Shown here one piece after another: positions 1 to 10,634 of a stretch of DNA of 64,000 nucleotides. Below the pieces are notes generated by a model. It saw nothing but the letters and a program-made list of their open reading frames with translations. It searched no databases and was not told the DNA's origin. Location of the stretch: NCBI GenBank assembly GCA_937868015.1, contig CALMLW010000236.1:1-64000 (forward strand). Direction: 5' to 3'. A program made the translations under genes and the position numbers. The DNA is from an uncultured Synergistaceae bacterium (lineage in GTDB: Bacteria > Synergistota > Synergistia > Synergistales > Aminiphilaceae). Positions within the stretch are counted from its first letter, which is position 1; each line of letters opens with the position of its first letter.

Positions 1-569
1 TCTCCCCGGGCTTCCACGTCGATGTGGATGTCCAGGTCCCCCACCCGTCCCTCCACCAGGGTGAAGTCCCCTCGGTAGATGGCTCCCCTTTCCAGCGTTA
101 CCCGGGTCACGGGGCGGACGGTGATTTTCCCCTCGGGGCCGTGGACGTGCACTTCGTTGTAGGTGAAATCTCCCCCCTCGTCCACCACGAGGTCCCCTTC
201 CATGGCGTGGAGAAACTCGATGGCGTTAGGAAAGATGCAGTGGGCCAGAAAGGTGGCCCGGGCTCCCTTGCCGATGTGGATGCGGCTTTGGATGGTCTGG
301 CGCCCCTCATGGCCCAGGTGCCCGAAGCACAGATGGACGGGCTTGGCGATGACGGTGCCATCGGCCACGGTGATGCGGGCGGCGATGCCGTCTGGCAGCT
401 CATCGGCCTCGATGGTCACCCCGGGGAGTTCGTGGTGGGCCAAGACCTTGTTGGCGTGGACCACCACGTACACCGCGTCGTCCTGTCCCAGAAGGCTCCC
501 GGAGCCTTCTCCTGCGGTGCGTTCGGCGATGTCCACCAGGGTCTTGTATTCGTCCTGCACGCTGAACAT
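1..569 (-). CDS. SufB/SufD-like Fe-S cluster scaffold protein (3' end outside window)
   Basis: The minus-strand frame starts at ATG 569 and stays open to base 1, giving 189 codons with no stop, so the C-terminus lies outside the window. The protein begins MFSVQDEYKTLVDIAERTAG and continues as beta-strand-rich sequence with Gly/His turns (HVHGPEGKITVRPVTRV, LERGAIYRGDF), as expected for the right-handed beta-helix of SufB/SufD scaffolds. It follows the SufC ATPase by 2 bp, and its Shine-Dalgarno AAGGAGGTG is the very end of that gene, so the two are probably translationally coupled. Known role of the family: Fe-S cluster assembly together with SufC in the cytoplasm. With only one SufB/D-like gene visible, it may belong to the minimal SufBC-type systems of anaerobes. 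Other suf genes could lie beyond base 1. Confidence 0.75.
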   Translation of the reverse strand, partial: MFSVQDEYKTLVDIAERTAGEGSGSLLGQDDAVYVVVHANKVLAHHELPGVTIEADELPDGIAARITVADGTVIAKPVHLCFGHLGHEGRQTIQSRIHIGKGARATFLAHCIFPNAIEFLHAMEGDLVVDEGGDFTYNEVHVHGPEGKITVRPVTRVTLERGAIYRGDFTLVEGRVGDLDIHIDVEARG

Positions 570-571
570 GG

Positions 572-1342
572 CTAACACACCTCCTTGGGGACGGGTAAGG
601 CGGCCGGGAGTTCCGGAGCGACCGGAAGGAGGGGCGTTTCGGTGCAAGGAGAGCACTGACTCATGAAGTATCGCTTTACGGCTTCGGCGCTGCCCTCCAG
701 GATGATGCGCCCGTTGCACATGAGATAGGAACGGTCACAGGCCGCCGCCACGTCCTCCCGGTGGGTGATGAGCAGCACGCCGTTGGCGCCCCCCGCCAGA
801 TCGCGGAAGAGGTGCATGATGTCCCCCAGGGCGATGAGGTCCACGCCGGAGTCGGGCTCGTCCAGCATGGCCAGCCGGGGCTGCATGAGGAAGATGGAGG
901 CGAGCTCGATGCGCTTGCGCTCCCCCCCCGAGAGAGCCTTGTCCACCATGCGCTCCAGATAGGGGGTTTCGAGCTGCACCCGGGAGAGGGCGTCCTCCAT
1001 GTCCGCCTCTTTGACCCCCTGGGCCGAGAGCCGGAGGTACTGGCGCACGGTGATACCCTCGTACCGGGCGGGGTGTTGCCACGCTAAAGTTAGTCCTCGC
1101 TTGGCCCGCTGAGAGATCGGCTCTCCGGTGATATCCTCTCCGGCAAAGAAGATCTTCCCCGACGACGGGGTGTAGCGATGGGTGCCCATGAGGGCGTAGG
1201 CCAGGCTCGACTTGCCCGCCCCGTTGCGCCCCAGCACTCCCACGATCTCTCCGGGGTTGACCCGGAGCGTCACTCCTTTGAGGATGGGGTTCCCTTCTCG
1301 CGTCACGTGGAGATCGTCCACAAAAAGTAGGTTCTCTCGCAT
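572..1342 (-). CDS. sufC: SufC-type Fe-S assembly ABC ATPase
   Basis: This 256-residue soluble ABC ATPase energises Fe-S cluster assembly on the adjacent SufB/D scaffold. The nucleotide-binding motifs are all visible: Walker A GRNGAGKSS near residue 39, a Q-loop region AWQHPARYEG, signature LSGGERKRIE, Walker B LAMLDEPDSGVD and the H-loop LITHRED. The AWQHPA and SGGERKR wording is typical of SufC rather than of importer ATPases, and no permease gene is adjacent. The start ATG is preceded by GGGAGGAAGG. A C-terminal tail carries CSPC, a Cys-x-x-Cys that canonical SufC does not need; it may be incidental or may bind metal. A promoter-like TGGACA-17-CATAAT lies about 75 bp upstream. Confidence 0.87.
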   Translation of the reverse strand: MRENLLFVDDLHVTREGNPILKGVTLRVNPGEIVGVLGRNGAGKSSLAYALMGTHRYTPSSGKIFFAGEDITGEPISQRAKRGLTLAWQHPARYEGITVRQYLRLSAQGVKEADMEDALSRVQLETPYLERMVDKALSGGERKRIELASIFLMQPRLAMLDEPDSGVDLIALGDIMHLFRDLAGGANGVLLITHREDVAAACDRSYLMCNGRIILEGSAEAVKRYFMSQCSPCTETPLLPVAPELPAALPVPKEVC

Positions 1343-1417
1343 GATCCTTCCTCCCTGCGCCGCCCGGCCGAGGGGCGGGGTCCGTATGTTTGGTGGAGAA
1401 ACGCCCTATCTATCGCT

Positions 1418-1446
1418 ATTATGGGGCTTCGGGATGGGAGTGTCCA
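1418..1446 (-). promoter_or_regulatory. Candidate sigma70 promoter for the suf genes
   Basis: On the minus strand TGGACA (1446-1441) and CATAAT (1423-1418) are separated by exactly 17 bp, one mismatch each from the -35 and -10 consensus. Transcription would start near 1411, giving a leader of about 70 nt before sufC. A second TATAAT at 1497-1492 on the same strand has no good -35 partner. Confidence 0.5.
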
Positions 1447-1648
1447 GGGCCTTCGGGGATAAGGGGAAGTAAGGCTATCAAAAAGACCGAAATTATACGG
1501 ATCCCTTCCGGATCCCCCTGTGATATACCGATGAGGCCCTTCGCCGGGGGCGACCCCTTTCCCGGGAAGGTTTTTCTCGCCCTGCGGGAAGGGCCTTTTG
1601 GCAGTCAAGGTAAAATATTTATCAATTTTTCGAAGGGAGGGGATCCTC

Positions 1649-4177
<2,529 letters not shown>

Positions 4178-4291
4178 CGGCCCGGGGGCCTTTATTTTCC
4201 GCCATCGGTGCCCCCGGCCGGGGTCTAATCGGCCCTGCCGAGGGGAGAAGGGCATGGGAAGTTTTGAAAGACCAGAAAGGGATGACTTTGG

Positions 4292-5647
4292 ATGGGCTCT
4301 TCGCCGAAAAAGACTTTGAAGCCCCAGGGGGCCTCGATGAGCGCCGAGAAGGGGATGTCGTCGGTGCGTCTTTACGTCCGGGGTATGCACTGCCCCTCTT
4401 GCGAGATGATGGCGGAGTCCCGGTTAGGCTCCCAGTCGGGCATTTTAGGGGCGAAGGCCTCTTTCCGCGACGGCACGGTGGTTTTTGAGACGAACTGCCC
4501 GGAAAAATGGACCCCCGAGGCCCTGGGAGATCTTTTTCGGGATCAGGGGTACCGCTTCTCCCGGGAGGAGCCCTCCAAGGGGTCTCGGGTCGCGGCTCTT
4601 TTGGGAATCCTTGGGGTGGTAGGGGTGATCGTCCTCTCCGCCCGATGGGATCTGGGGGCCCTGATAGACCTGTCTCCGACCTCGTCTCTGGGAATGGTGG
4701 CCCTCTTTGGGGTCCTGGCGGGATGCTCCTCCTGCGCGGCCCTGGTGGGGGGAATGGTGTGGGCCCTGGCCCCCCGGTGGCGAGGCAAAGGGGCCCACGG
4801 AGCCTTCGCCGCCGGACGCCTGGGGGCCTATCTCGTGGGAGGGGCGCTCCTGGGGGGATTGGGGGCGGAGGTGCGCCCTTCGCCGATGCTTTCGTCGGTA
4901 TTGGTGTTTGGCGTGGCCCTCGTCATGGCGGGACTGGGGCTTTCCATGATGGGCCTTCCGGGGTGGCATGCCCTTCCCCTGCCGGGGGGTAGGATGGGGA
5001 GGCGTTTCCTGGAAGCCCAGGGACTCTCGGATAAGGGTCCCTGGCTGGCGGGGGTGGTATCGCTTTTTCTGCCCTGCGGTTTTTCCCTGACGGTGCAGGG
5101 GTTGGCCCTGGTCTCGGGGAGCCCCTGGCGGGGGGCGGCGCTCATGGGGGTCTTTGCCTTGGGGACCCTGCCTTCTCTGGCCATCATCGGCCTTTCCGGA
5201 GCCTCGTGGGGAGGGGCCCCGAGGGCGTGGGGACGGAGGGTGGCGGGGGCTTTGGCGGTGGCGGCGGCGGTATGGAGTGCCAATACCCAGCTGAACGTCC
5301 TGGGGGTCCCCAGCCTATCCGACCTGGGGCGCCCCGTCGCGGCGTCGCCCGAAATCTCCCCGTCCCCGGTGGATTCCGGCCCCCAGGAGCTCACCATGGA
5401 GGTGGGGGGACGGGGTTACTCCCCTCGCCATTTCACGGTGAAAGCGGGAGTTCCCGTGCGATGGCACATCGTGGACAGGGGCTTCAGCGGGTGTACCAAC
5501 GCCATCCAGGCTCCGGGGCTCTTTGACGGCGTGCTCCCCCTGGTGCGGGGAGGCACCGCCACGGTGGAGTTTACCCCCGAATCCCCCGGGACATACAAGT
5601 TTGCCTGCTGGATGGGCATGGCCACGGGGGAGATTCAGGTGGAGTGA
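4292..5647 (+). CDS. HMA / SafE-like (DsbD-type) membrane / cupredoxin fusion protein
   Basis: About 451 residues in three blocks. Residues 23-88 form a heavy-metal-associated domain with GMHCPSC. The middle, about residues 100-340, is a polytopic membrane region with GCSSC and LPCGFS cysteine motifs, resembling the SafE/DsbD-TM (cytochrome-biogenesis-like) families. The last ~90 residues resemble a periplasmic cupredoxin: SGCTNA and FACWMGMATG supply the expected Cys/Cys/Met copper ligands. Known relatives are annotated as possible membrane copper-tolerance proteins. Position right after copA supports copper handling, perhaps moving Cu or reducing equivalents across the inner membrane (inference). 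The start is uncertain: ATG 4292 has GAAAGGG ten bases upstream, and ATG 4337 (AGGGGG six bases upstream) is equally plausible and would trim 15 residues without affecting a domain. Confidence 0.8.
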   Translation: MGSSPKKTLKPQGASMSAEKGMSSVRLYVRGMHCPSCEMMAESRLGSQSGILGAKASFRDGTVVFETNCPEKWTPEALGDLFRDQGYRFSREEPSKGSRVAALLGILGVVGVIVLSARWDLGALIDLSPTSSLGMVALFGVLAGCSSCAALVGGMVWALAPRWRGKGAHGAFAAGRLGAYLVGGALLGGLGAEVRPSPMLSSVLVFGVALVMAGLGLSMMGLPGWHALPLPGGRMGRRFLEAQGLSDKGPWLAGVVSLFLPCGFSLTVQGLALVSGSPWRGAALMGVFALGTLPSLAIIGLSGASWGGAPRAWGRRVAGALAVAAAVWSANTQLNVLGVPSLSDLGRPVAASPEISPSPVDSGPQELTMEVGGRGYSPRHFTVKAGVPVRWHIVDRGFSGCTNAIQAPGLFDGVLPLVRGGTATVEFTPESPGTYKFACWMGMATGEIQVE

Positions 5648-5670
5648 CCCTTTCGAGGGGCGGGGTGGCC

Positions 5671-6699
5671 TCACGGAGTGTACATGTCGAAGACCGCGTT
5701 GTAGACCGTGCTGAAACGTTCGTTGTAGTTCCCGGAGACCTCCACCACGGGGGAAAAGCCGTATTCTTCGTACATCCGGCGCAGCATGGCGTGGAGGCGC
5801 CAGCGTTCGGGCTCCGCCCCGTGGATGCGCTGGCCGTCGGGTACCCAGGGGACGCTGGGGGTGAGCAGAAAGGTCACGTCGTATCGGGCGGGATCGACGA
5901 AGGCCCCCACCCGGGGGTTGCGGGCCCCCATGTATAGTTCGGAATAGTAGTTTGTCACCACGGCGTCGGTGTCGAAGAAGACCACGCGGTTGGCGGTGCG
6001 CATGGCCTTATAGTCTTCCTCGTACTGGAGGTGTGCCATGCGGGCGAAGTCCATGGGGGTAAAGATGGTCTCGTCGCCGCCGAGGTGCTGCTGGGCGTAG
6101 TATCGCCCCACCTCTTCTGACCAGGAGGTGTGAAAGATCTTGGCGAGCTTTTTCACCAAAGTGGTTTTTCCCGTGGATTCCGTGCCGCTCACCAGGATCT
6201 TTTGCACGAAGAAAGGACGGGCGGAGCCGCAGATAAAATCCCAATATCGCAAGGGGTTCTTGCGGATGCTGGTGCCGGAGATATTCCACTGCCCCCGGTG
6301 GGGGTCCACCATGACGTACTGGGCCCCGGGGAAGAAGTGGCGAAAGCTCACGGCGTACTCCGGTTCTCCGCCGAAGATCAGATCTATGGGCTCCCCCACG
6401 GCCTCTTGGACCCGAAGGGCCCACTCCTCCCACCCTCCGGGAAAGGGGGGCACGGTGGATTCGTCCACGGAGCGCACGTCGATGTTCTCGAAGCCCTGAA
6501 GCTCCTGGCGGAGCCATTGTTTTCGCTGCACCTCGGAAATGGGGCGACGCAGGCCGTCTCTAAGGCAGATGGCGTCGTCTTCGGGGCTCCAGGATAGGAC
6601 CACCACCAGGCGGTCCACCAGGGTATGGGCCTGGAGGATCCCCGCCAGATGCCCCCGGTGGAGGGGGAGAAACTTTCCCGGAAAGATGCCCAGGGTCAT
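5671..6699 (-). CDS. nadR: NadR-like bifunctional NMN adenylyltransferase / ribosylnicotinamide kinase
   Basis: A 342-residue cytoplasmic enzyme for NAD salvage: NMN + ATP to NAD, and phosphorylation of nicotinamide riboside. The N-terminal nucleotidyltransferase domain (1-160) starts directly with GIFPGKFLPLHRGH, the HxGH motif, and ends with ISGTSIRKNP, matching the ISxTxxR motif. The C-terminal kinase domain (about 170-342) has the P-loop SGTESTGKTTL and a DTD acid motif. The N-terminal helix-turn-helix of enterobacterial NadR is absent, so it should not act as a repressor. It lies 12 bp downstream of the metallopeptidase-like gene on the same strand, so the two are probably co-transcribed. 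No PnuC-type transporter is nearby. Confidence 0.9.
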   Translation of the reverse strand: MTLGIFPGKFLPLHRGHLAGILQAHTLVDRLVVVLSWSPEDDAICLRDGLRRPISEVQRKQWLRQELQGFENIDVRSVDESTVPPFPGGWEEWALRVQEAVGEPIDLIFGGEPEYAVSFRHFFPGAQYVMVDPHRGQWNISGTSIRKNPLRYWDFICGSARPFFVQKILVSGTESTGKTTLVKKLAKIFHTSWSEEVGRYYAQQHLGGDETIFTPMDFARMAHLQYEEDYKAMRTANRVVFFDTDAVVTNYYSELYMGARNPRVGAFVDPARYDVTFLLTPSVPWVPDGQRIHGAEPERWRLHAMLRRMYEEYGFSPVVEVSGNYNERFSTVYNAVFDMYTP

Positions 6700-6711
6700 G
6701 GTCGATTCCTC

Positions 6712-7206
6712 CTAGCTTTCTGAGGGGTGGGGAGCCTCGTAGAAGGATCCCATGAGCTTTTTCCAGTCCACGCCCTCCGCCAGGAGGTCCGGGCAGGTGG
6801 CGTCGGGATAGAACCAGTGGCGTCCCAGTCCCTGGATCATCTGGTACCAGTCATGGACGTCGGGGGGCACCACGCCCCCTTCGGGGGTAATCTTGCGGAG
6901 TTCGTGATAGATCAGGGCGGTTATCTGGGCCTGATCCAGGGGCTCCAGGCTCTTTTCGTAGAACTCCACCATGAAGAAGTACGAGCCTCCGCCAAGCTGG
7001 TAGAGCACCTCCTGCCACTTGGGGGGAACCTTGGAGGTCCGGGCCAGCACCACCCTCTTTTTCTGTTTCCCCAGGCTCTTGCGGTTCATCAAAAACAGTA
7101 CGCTTTCGGGATCCACGTGCCGCAGTTCCTCGTACTTGCGCCTCAGGGCCTCGGCCATGGGGCGGAATCGTTCGTTGCACACTTCGAAGCCGAAGATCTC
7201 CTCCAC
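6712..7206 (-). CDS. Putative metallopeptidase-domain protein (degenerate zinc motif)
   Basis: 164 residues, no signal peptide and no membrane segment. The sequence LIYHELRKI (near residue 100) followed about 18 residues later by PPDVHDW resembles the predicted metallopeptidase family often seen in phage and anaerobe genomes (COG4900 / phage-metallopeptidase type), where HExxH plus a downstream acid/His region binds zinc. Here the second zinc histidine is replaced by lysine (HELRK), so catalysis is doubtful. Start is GTG 7206, chosen because GGGGAGGTGG lies seven bases upstream. It is first in a two-gene operon with nadR. The family assignment is from memory of motif and length, not a search; the role is unknown. 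Confidence 0.6.
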   Translation of the reverse strand: MEEIFGFEVCNERFRPMAEALRRKYEELRHVDPESVLFLMNRKSLGKQKKRVVLARTSKVPPKWQEVLYQLGGGSYFFMVEFYEKSLEPLDQAQITALIYHELRKITPEGGVVPPDVHDWYQMIQGLGRHWFYPDATCPDLLAEGVDWKKLMGSFYEAPHPSES

Positions 7207-7239
7207 TTTGCATCCACCTCCCCGTCATTCTCGCCTCGC

Positions 7240-7247
7240 ATTATAAT
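7240..7247. promoter_or_regulatory. Symmetric -10 element between divergent genes
   Basis: ATTATAAT at 7240-7247 is self-complementary and reads TATAAT on both strands (7242-7247 plus; 7245-7240 minus). It sits in the 145-bp gap between the minus-strand nadR operon and the plus-strand chemoreceptor, so one element could serve both directions. Neither side has a good -35 hexamer. Confidence 0.4.
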
Positions 7248-7351
7248 ACGCCCGAGGCCCTTCGGCGGCAGAATTTCGGGTAAAATGGGGAGCAGCTTTG
7301 GAAGAGGCCCCTCGAAGGGGCCCCTCGAAGAGTAGAAAAGGGGGATAACTC

Positions 7352-9067
7352 GTGGGAAAACGGCTGATGGTGAAGCTCGTGGCTCCGCTGGTGCTTTTGG
7401 TGGCCCTGCTGGGGGGAGGATTCCTCGTCACCATGGGCATTCTGGAGTCCCAAAAGGACGACGGGCTGCTGGTGAACCTGGCGGGAAGGCAGCGCATGCT
7501 CTCCCAGCGCATGTCCAAGGAGTTTTTTGCCTTCTTGGTGACGGGGGACGAGGCCCTTAAGGGTAAGATAGAGCAAGGGATCAAGGTCTTCGATGCCACC
7601 ATGAAGGCCCTATCCCGAGGGGGCTTGGCCCCCCTGGATATGGCCTTTTCCCGCACGGCGGAGCTCCCTCAGGCGCCGTCGGAGCTCCGGGAGCGCCTGG
7701 ATGCGGCGGAGAAGATGTGGGGCCCCTTTCAGGAGCATCTTCGGGCCGTTAATCGCAGTGATTTGCTCCAAGATAAGGCTTTGATAGATACGGTGAAGCA
7801 GGAAAACGAAGTCCTGGTGGGGGCCCTGGACGCCCTCACGTCGGAATTCCAGAAAGTGGCCGAGGATCGGGTGTCTCAGATCATCCTCGTGCAGGAGGGA
7901 CTGACGGTGTTGGGGCTCCTTATCCTGGGGCTCTGTCTGGTCTTTTACACCCGATCCATTTTGCACCCCTTGCGCCAGTTGGGAGCCATGGCCCAGGAGC
8001 TATCCAGTGGCGACGCGGACCTCACCCGGCGTCTGCCCGTGACCACCGAGGACGAAATAGGGCGGCTGGCGAGGGACTTCAATGCCTTTTTAGAGACCCT
8101 GGGGGACCTGGTGTCCCAGGTAAAAGAAGAATCCGAGGCCCTGGCTCGAAAGGTGGAGAGCGTGGACTCCTCCGCCCGATCCATGGAGGAGATGGCCTCC
8201 CTTCTGGCGGAAAGCGGCACCAAGCTGAAAGGCGTGGTGGCTCAAAACAGCGAGGCCGTGGAGACCATCAACGCGGGCATGGAAGAGGTGGCCTCGGGCA
8301 CCCAGACCGCAGCCTATTCCAGCTCCAGCGCGGCGGAGGGGGCGGAAGGGGTGCGGGCCCTGGCCCAGGAGGCCCAGGAAAAGGTCAAAGTATTGGGAGA
8401 AGCGGCCCAGAGCCTGGCGGATCAGACCCGTTCCACCGGAGGCAAGGTCTCCACGGTGCAGGGCTTTGCCCAGGAGATCGGCAAGTTGGTGGATGTCATT
8501 GCCCGGATCGCCGACCAGACCAATTTGCTGGCCCTGAATGCGGCCATCGAGGCCGCCCGGGCGGGGGAGGCGGGACGGGGCTTCGCCGTGGTGGCGGAAG
8601 AGGTGCGCAAGCTGGCGGAGGAATCCAACGGCGCCGCCAAAAACATCGTCGGCCTGGTGAGCCACATCCGGGGCTCCGTGGGAGAAGCGGTGGTGGCCAT
8701 GGGGGAAACGGGAGAGGCGGTGTCCTCGTCGGTGTCCCAGGTGGGCACCGTGCGGTCGAGCCTGGAGACGCTCCTGCATAAAGTGGAGCAGATCGTGGAC
8801 GCCGTGCAAGACATCGCGGCGGTGAGCGAAGAACAATCCGCCAGCGCCGAAGAGGTGGCGGCCTCCACGGACAAGATCGCCGCCTTCTCCGGGCGGACCT
8901 CGGATGAGGCGGACCATCTGGCGGTCATGGCCGCCGACCTGTCCCGCCTGGTGGAAACGGTGTCCGAGGCCGTGAGGCTTCTATCGGAGAGATCGCACAA
9001 CCTGGAGAGGCTCACGGCGGGCTTCCACACGGCCCCCAGAACAGGGGTCCGGGCCTTGTCCCGGTAG
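7352..9067 (+). CDS. Methyl-accepting chemotaxis protein with PilJ-type sensor
   Basis: 571-residue transmembrane chemoreceptor. TM1 (about 7-27) is followed by a periplasmic helical domain with [13 protein letters not shown], the hallmark of the PilJ/NIT-like four-helix sensor. TM2 lies at about 187-203, then HAMP (205-260) and a long cytoplasmic signalling coiled coil. The CheA/CheW-binding hairpin tip reads [20 protein letters not shown] near residue 390. Start is GTG 7352 with GGGGG nine bases upstream. A GGCCCC-TCGAA-GGGGCC hairpin (about 7307-7323) precedes the gene. Its ligand cannot be read from sequence. It is one of three MCPs in this window, each with a different sensor domain. Confidence 0.93.
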   Translation: MGKRLMVKLVAPLVLLVALLGGGFLVTMGILESQKDDGLLVNLAGRQRMLSQRMSKEFFAFLVTGDEALKGKIEQGIKVFDATMKALSRGGLAPLDMAFSRTAELPQAPSELRERLDAAEKMWGPFQEHLRAVNRSDLLQDKALIDTVKQENEVLVGALDALTSEFQKVAEDRVSQIILVQEGLTVLGLLILGLCLVFYTRSILHPLRQLGAMAQELSSGDADLTRRLPVTTEDEIGRLARDFNAFLETLGDLVSQVKEESEALARKVESVDSSARSMEEMASLLAESGTKLKGVVAQNSEAVETINAGMEEVASGTQTAAYSSSSAAEGAEGVRALAQEAQEKVKVLGEAAQSLADQTRSTGGKVSTVQGFAQEIGKLVDVIARIADQTNLLALNAAIEAARAGEAGRGFAVVAEEVRKLAEESNGAAKNIVGLVSHIRGSVGEAVVAMGETGEAVSSSVSQVGTVRSSLETLLHKVEQIVDAVQDIAAVSEEQSASAEEVAASTDKIAAFSGRTSDEADHLAVMAADLSRLVETVSEAVRLLSERSHNLERLTAGFHTAPRTGVRALSR

Positions 9068-9119
9068 ACCTGGGGGGAAGGGCGGAACGCCGTAAGATCT
9101 TTTTTAGGGGAGGATTTTC

Positions 9120-9986
9120 ATGCGCGTCGTGGACGTGAGTGCCCTGACCGACCTGGTGAGAAATCTGGCCCTGGAGGCCAACTTTCGCCTGCCTCCGGAC
9201 GTGATCCGGGCCCTGGAGGAGGCCCATTCTCGGGAGATCTCCCCCGGGGGGAGGCGGGTGCTGGCCGACCTCCGGGAAAATGGCCGCGTGGCCCAGGAAG
9301 AGGGCTTGCCCCTGTGTCAGGACTGCGGTCTGGCGGTGGTCTTTTTGGACGTGGGAGAAGAGGTGGCCTTCTCCGGTAAGGGGGTGGAAGAAGCGGTGCA
9401 CGAGGGCATTCGCCAGGCTTATCGCCAAGGCTATCTCCGAAGATCCGTGGTGTCCGATCCTCTCTTTGACCGCCGAAACACGGGGGATAACACCCCGGCC
9501 ATTCTCCATCTCCGGTGGGTGCCCGGAGATCGGATCCGGGTCACGGTGGCCCCCAAGGGCATGGGAAGCGAGAATATGAGCGCCCTGAAGATGCTGCGCC
9601 CCGTCGACGGGGAAGAAGGGGTGCGGGCCTTCGTGGTGGAGACCGTGGCCGCCGCAGGGCCCAACCCCTGCCCCCCCGTGGTGGTGGGGGTGGGCATCGG
9701 GGGAAACTTCGAAACCGCCCCCCGGGCGGCCAAGAGGGCTCTGTTGCGCCCCTGCGGCGATCCCCACCCCGATCCCCGCTATGCCGCGTTGGAACGGAAG
9801 ATACTCGAAGAGATCAACGCCCTAGGGGTGGGTCCCGCCGGATATGGAGGGAGCATCACGGCGCTGGCGGTACACGTGGAGTGGCTTCCCACCCATCTGG
9901 CGGGCTTGCCCACGGCGGTAAACATATGTTGTCACGCCCATCGCCACGCCTCGGGAGAGCTTGGGGGAGAGGAGAGGGGATCATGA
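9120..9986 (+). CDS. fumA: Fumarate hydratase class I, alpha subunit
   Basis: 288 residues, matching the N-terminal (Fe-S binding) half of class I fumarases when split into two proteins, as in many anaerobes and archaea. LPLCQDCG, NPCPP and NICCHAHRH carry conserved cysteines for the [4Fe-4S] cluster; IGGNFETAPRAAKRALLRP is a strongly conserved family block. It catalyses reversible fumarate/malate interconversion together with the beta subunit, whose ATG overlaps this gene's TGA by 4 bp. GGGGAGG precedes the start. The related L(+)-tartrate dehydratase alpha subunit is the main alternative, but the adjacent malic enzyme favours fumarase. Confidence 0.88.
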   Translation: MRVVDVSALTDLVRNLALEANFRLPPDVIRALEEAHSREISPGGRRVLADLRENGRVAQEEGLPLCQDCGLAVVFLDVGEEVAFSGKGVEEAVHEGIRQAYRQGYLRRSVVSDPLFDRRNTGDNTPAILHLRWVPGDRIRVTVAPKGMGSENMSALKMLRPVDGEEGVRAFVVETVAAAGPNPCPPVVVGVGIGGNFETAPRAAKRALLRPCGDPHPDPRYAALERKILEEINALGVGPAGYGGSITALAVHVEWLPTHLAGLPTAVNICCHAHRHASGELGGEERGS

Positions 9987-10576
9987 TATCCCGACCGGAG
10001 ACCCCCTTCAGGATGACGACGCCCCTGGTTCCAGAGGCCCTCCGAGGCCTCCGGTGTGGCGACGCAGTGCTCCTTTCGGGGACGATCTTCACCGCCCGGG
10101 ACGCGGCCCACCGGCGCATGGTGGAGGTCCACCTCCGGGGAGAGCCCCTTCCCTTAGACCTCCGGGGGCAGGTGATCTACTACGCAGGCCCCTCTCCCAC
10201 CCCCCCGGGGAGGGCGGTGGGAGCCATTGGTCCCACCACCAGCGGCCGCATGGATCCCTACACGCCCCTGCTCCTGGAGCTGGGGCTCCGGGGGATGATC
10301 GGCAAGGGGCGGCGGAGCGCCGAGGTGGTGCGCGCCATGGTAAGCTTTGGGGCGGTATACTTCGGCGCCACGGGGGGAGCGGCGGCCCTCTTGGCCCGGT
10401 CGGTGCGGCGAGTCCTTCCCGTGGCCTATGACGACCTGGGCCCCGAGGCCATCACGGCGCTGGAGGTGGAGGACTTTCCCGTGACGGTGGTGGTAGACCT
10501 CCGGGGACACGACCTCTACGATGAGGGCCCGGCGGCGTTTCTTGAAAGCCTGAAAGGAAGCGGGACCGGGGCCTGA
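9983..10576 (+). CDS. fumB: Fumarate hydratase class I, beta subunit
   Basis: 197 residues, the C-terminal half of class I fumarase. The conserved block YYAGPSPTPPG and GPTTSGRMDPYTP are typical of fumarase/tartrate dehydratase beta chains, as is LGLRGMIGKG. The frame is open further upstream, but ATG 9983 is chosen: it overlaps the alpha-subunit stop as ATGA and is preceded by GGAGAGGGG. Works as a complex with the alpha subunit in the cytoplasm. Followed 58 bp later by malic enzyme, giving a fumarate-malate-pyruvate cassette. Confidence 0.88.
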   Translation: MISRPETPFRMTTPLVPEALRGLRCGDAVLLSGTIFTARDAAHRRMVEVHLRGEPLPLDLRGQVIYYAGPSPTPPGRAVGAIGPTTSGRMDPYTPLLLELGLRGMIGKGRRSAEVVRAMVSFGAVYFGATGGAAALLARSVRRVLPVAYDDLGPEAITALEVEDFPVTVVVDLRGHDLYDEGPAAFLESLKGSGTGA

Positions 10577-10634
10577 GGCCCTTAAGAATTCGGGGAGGAC
10601 CTCTCCCCGGAGACGAACGAAGGAGGATGCGGCG

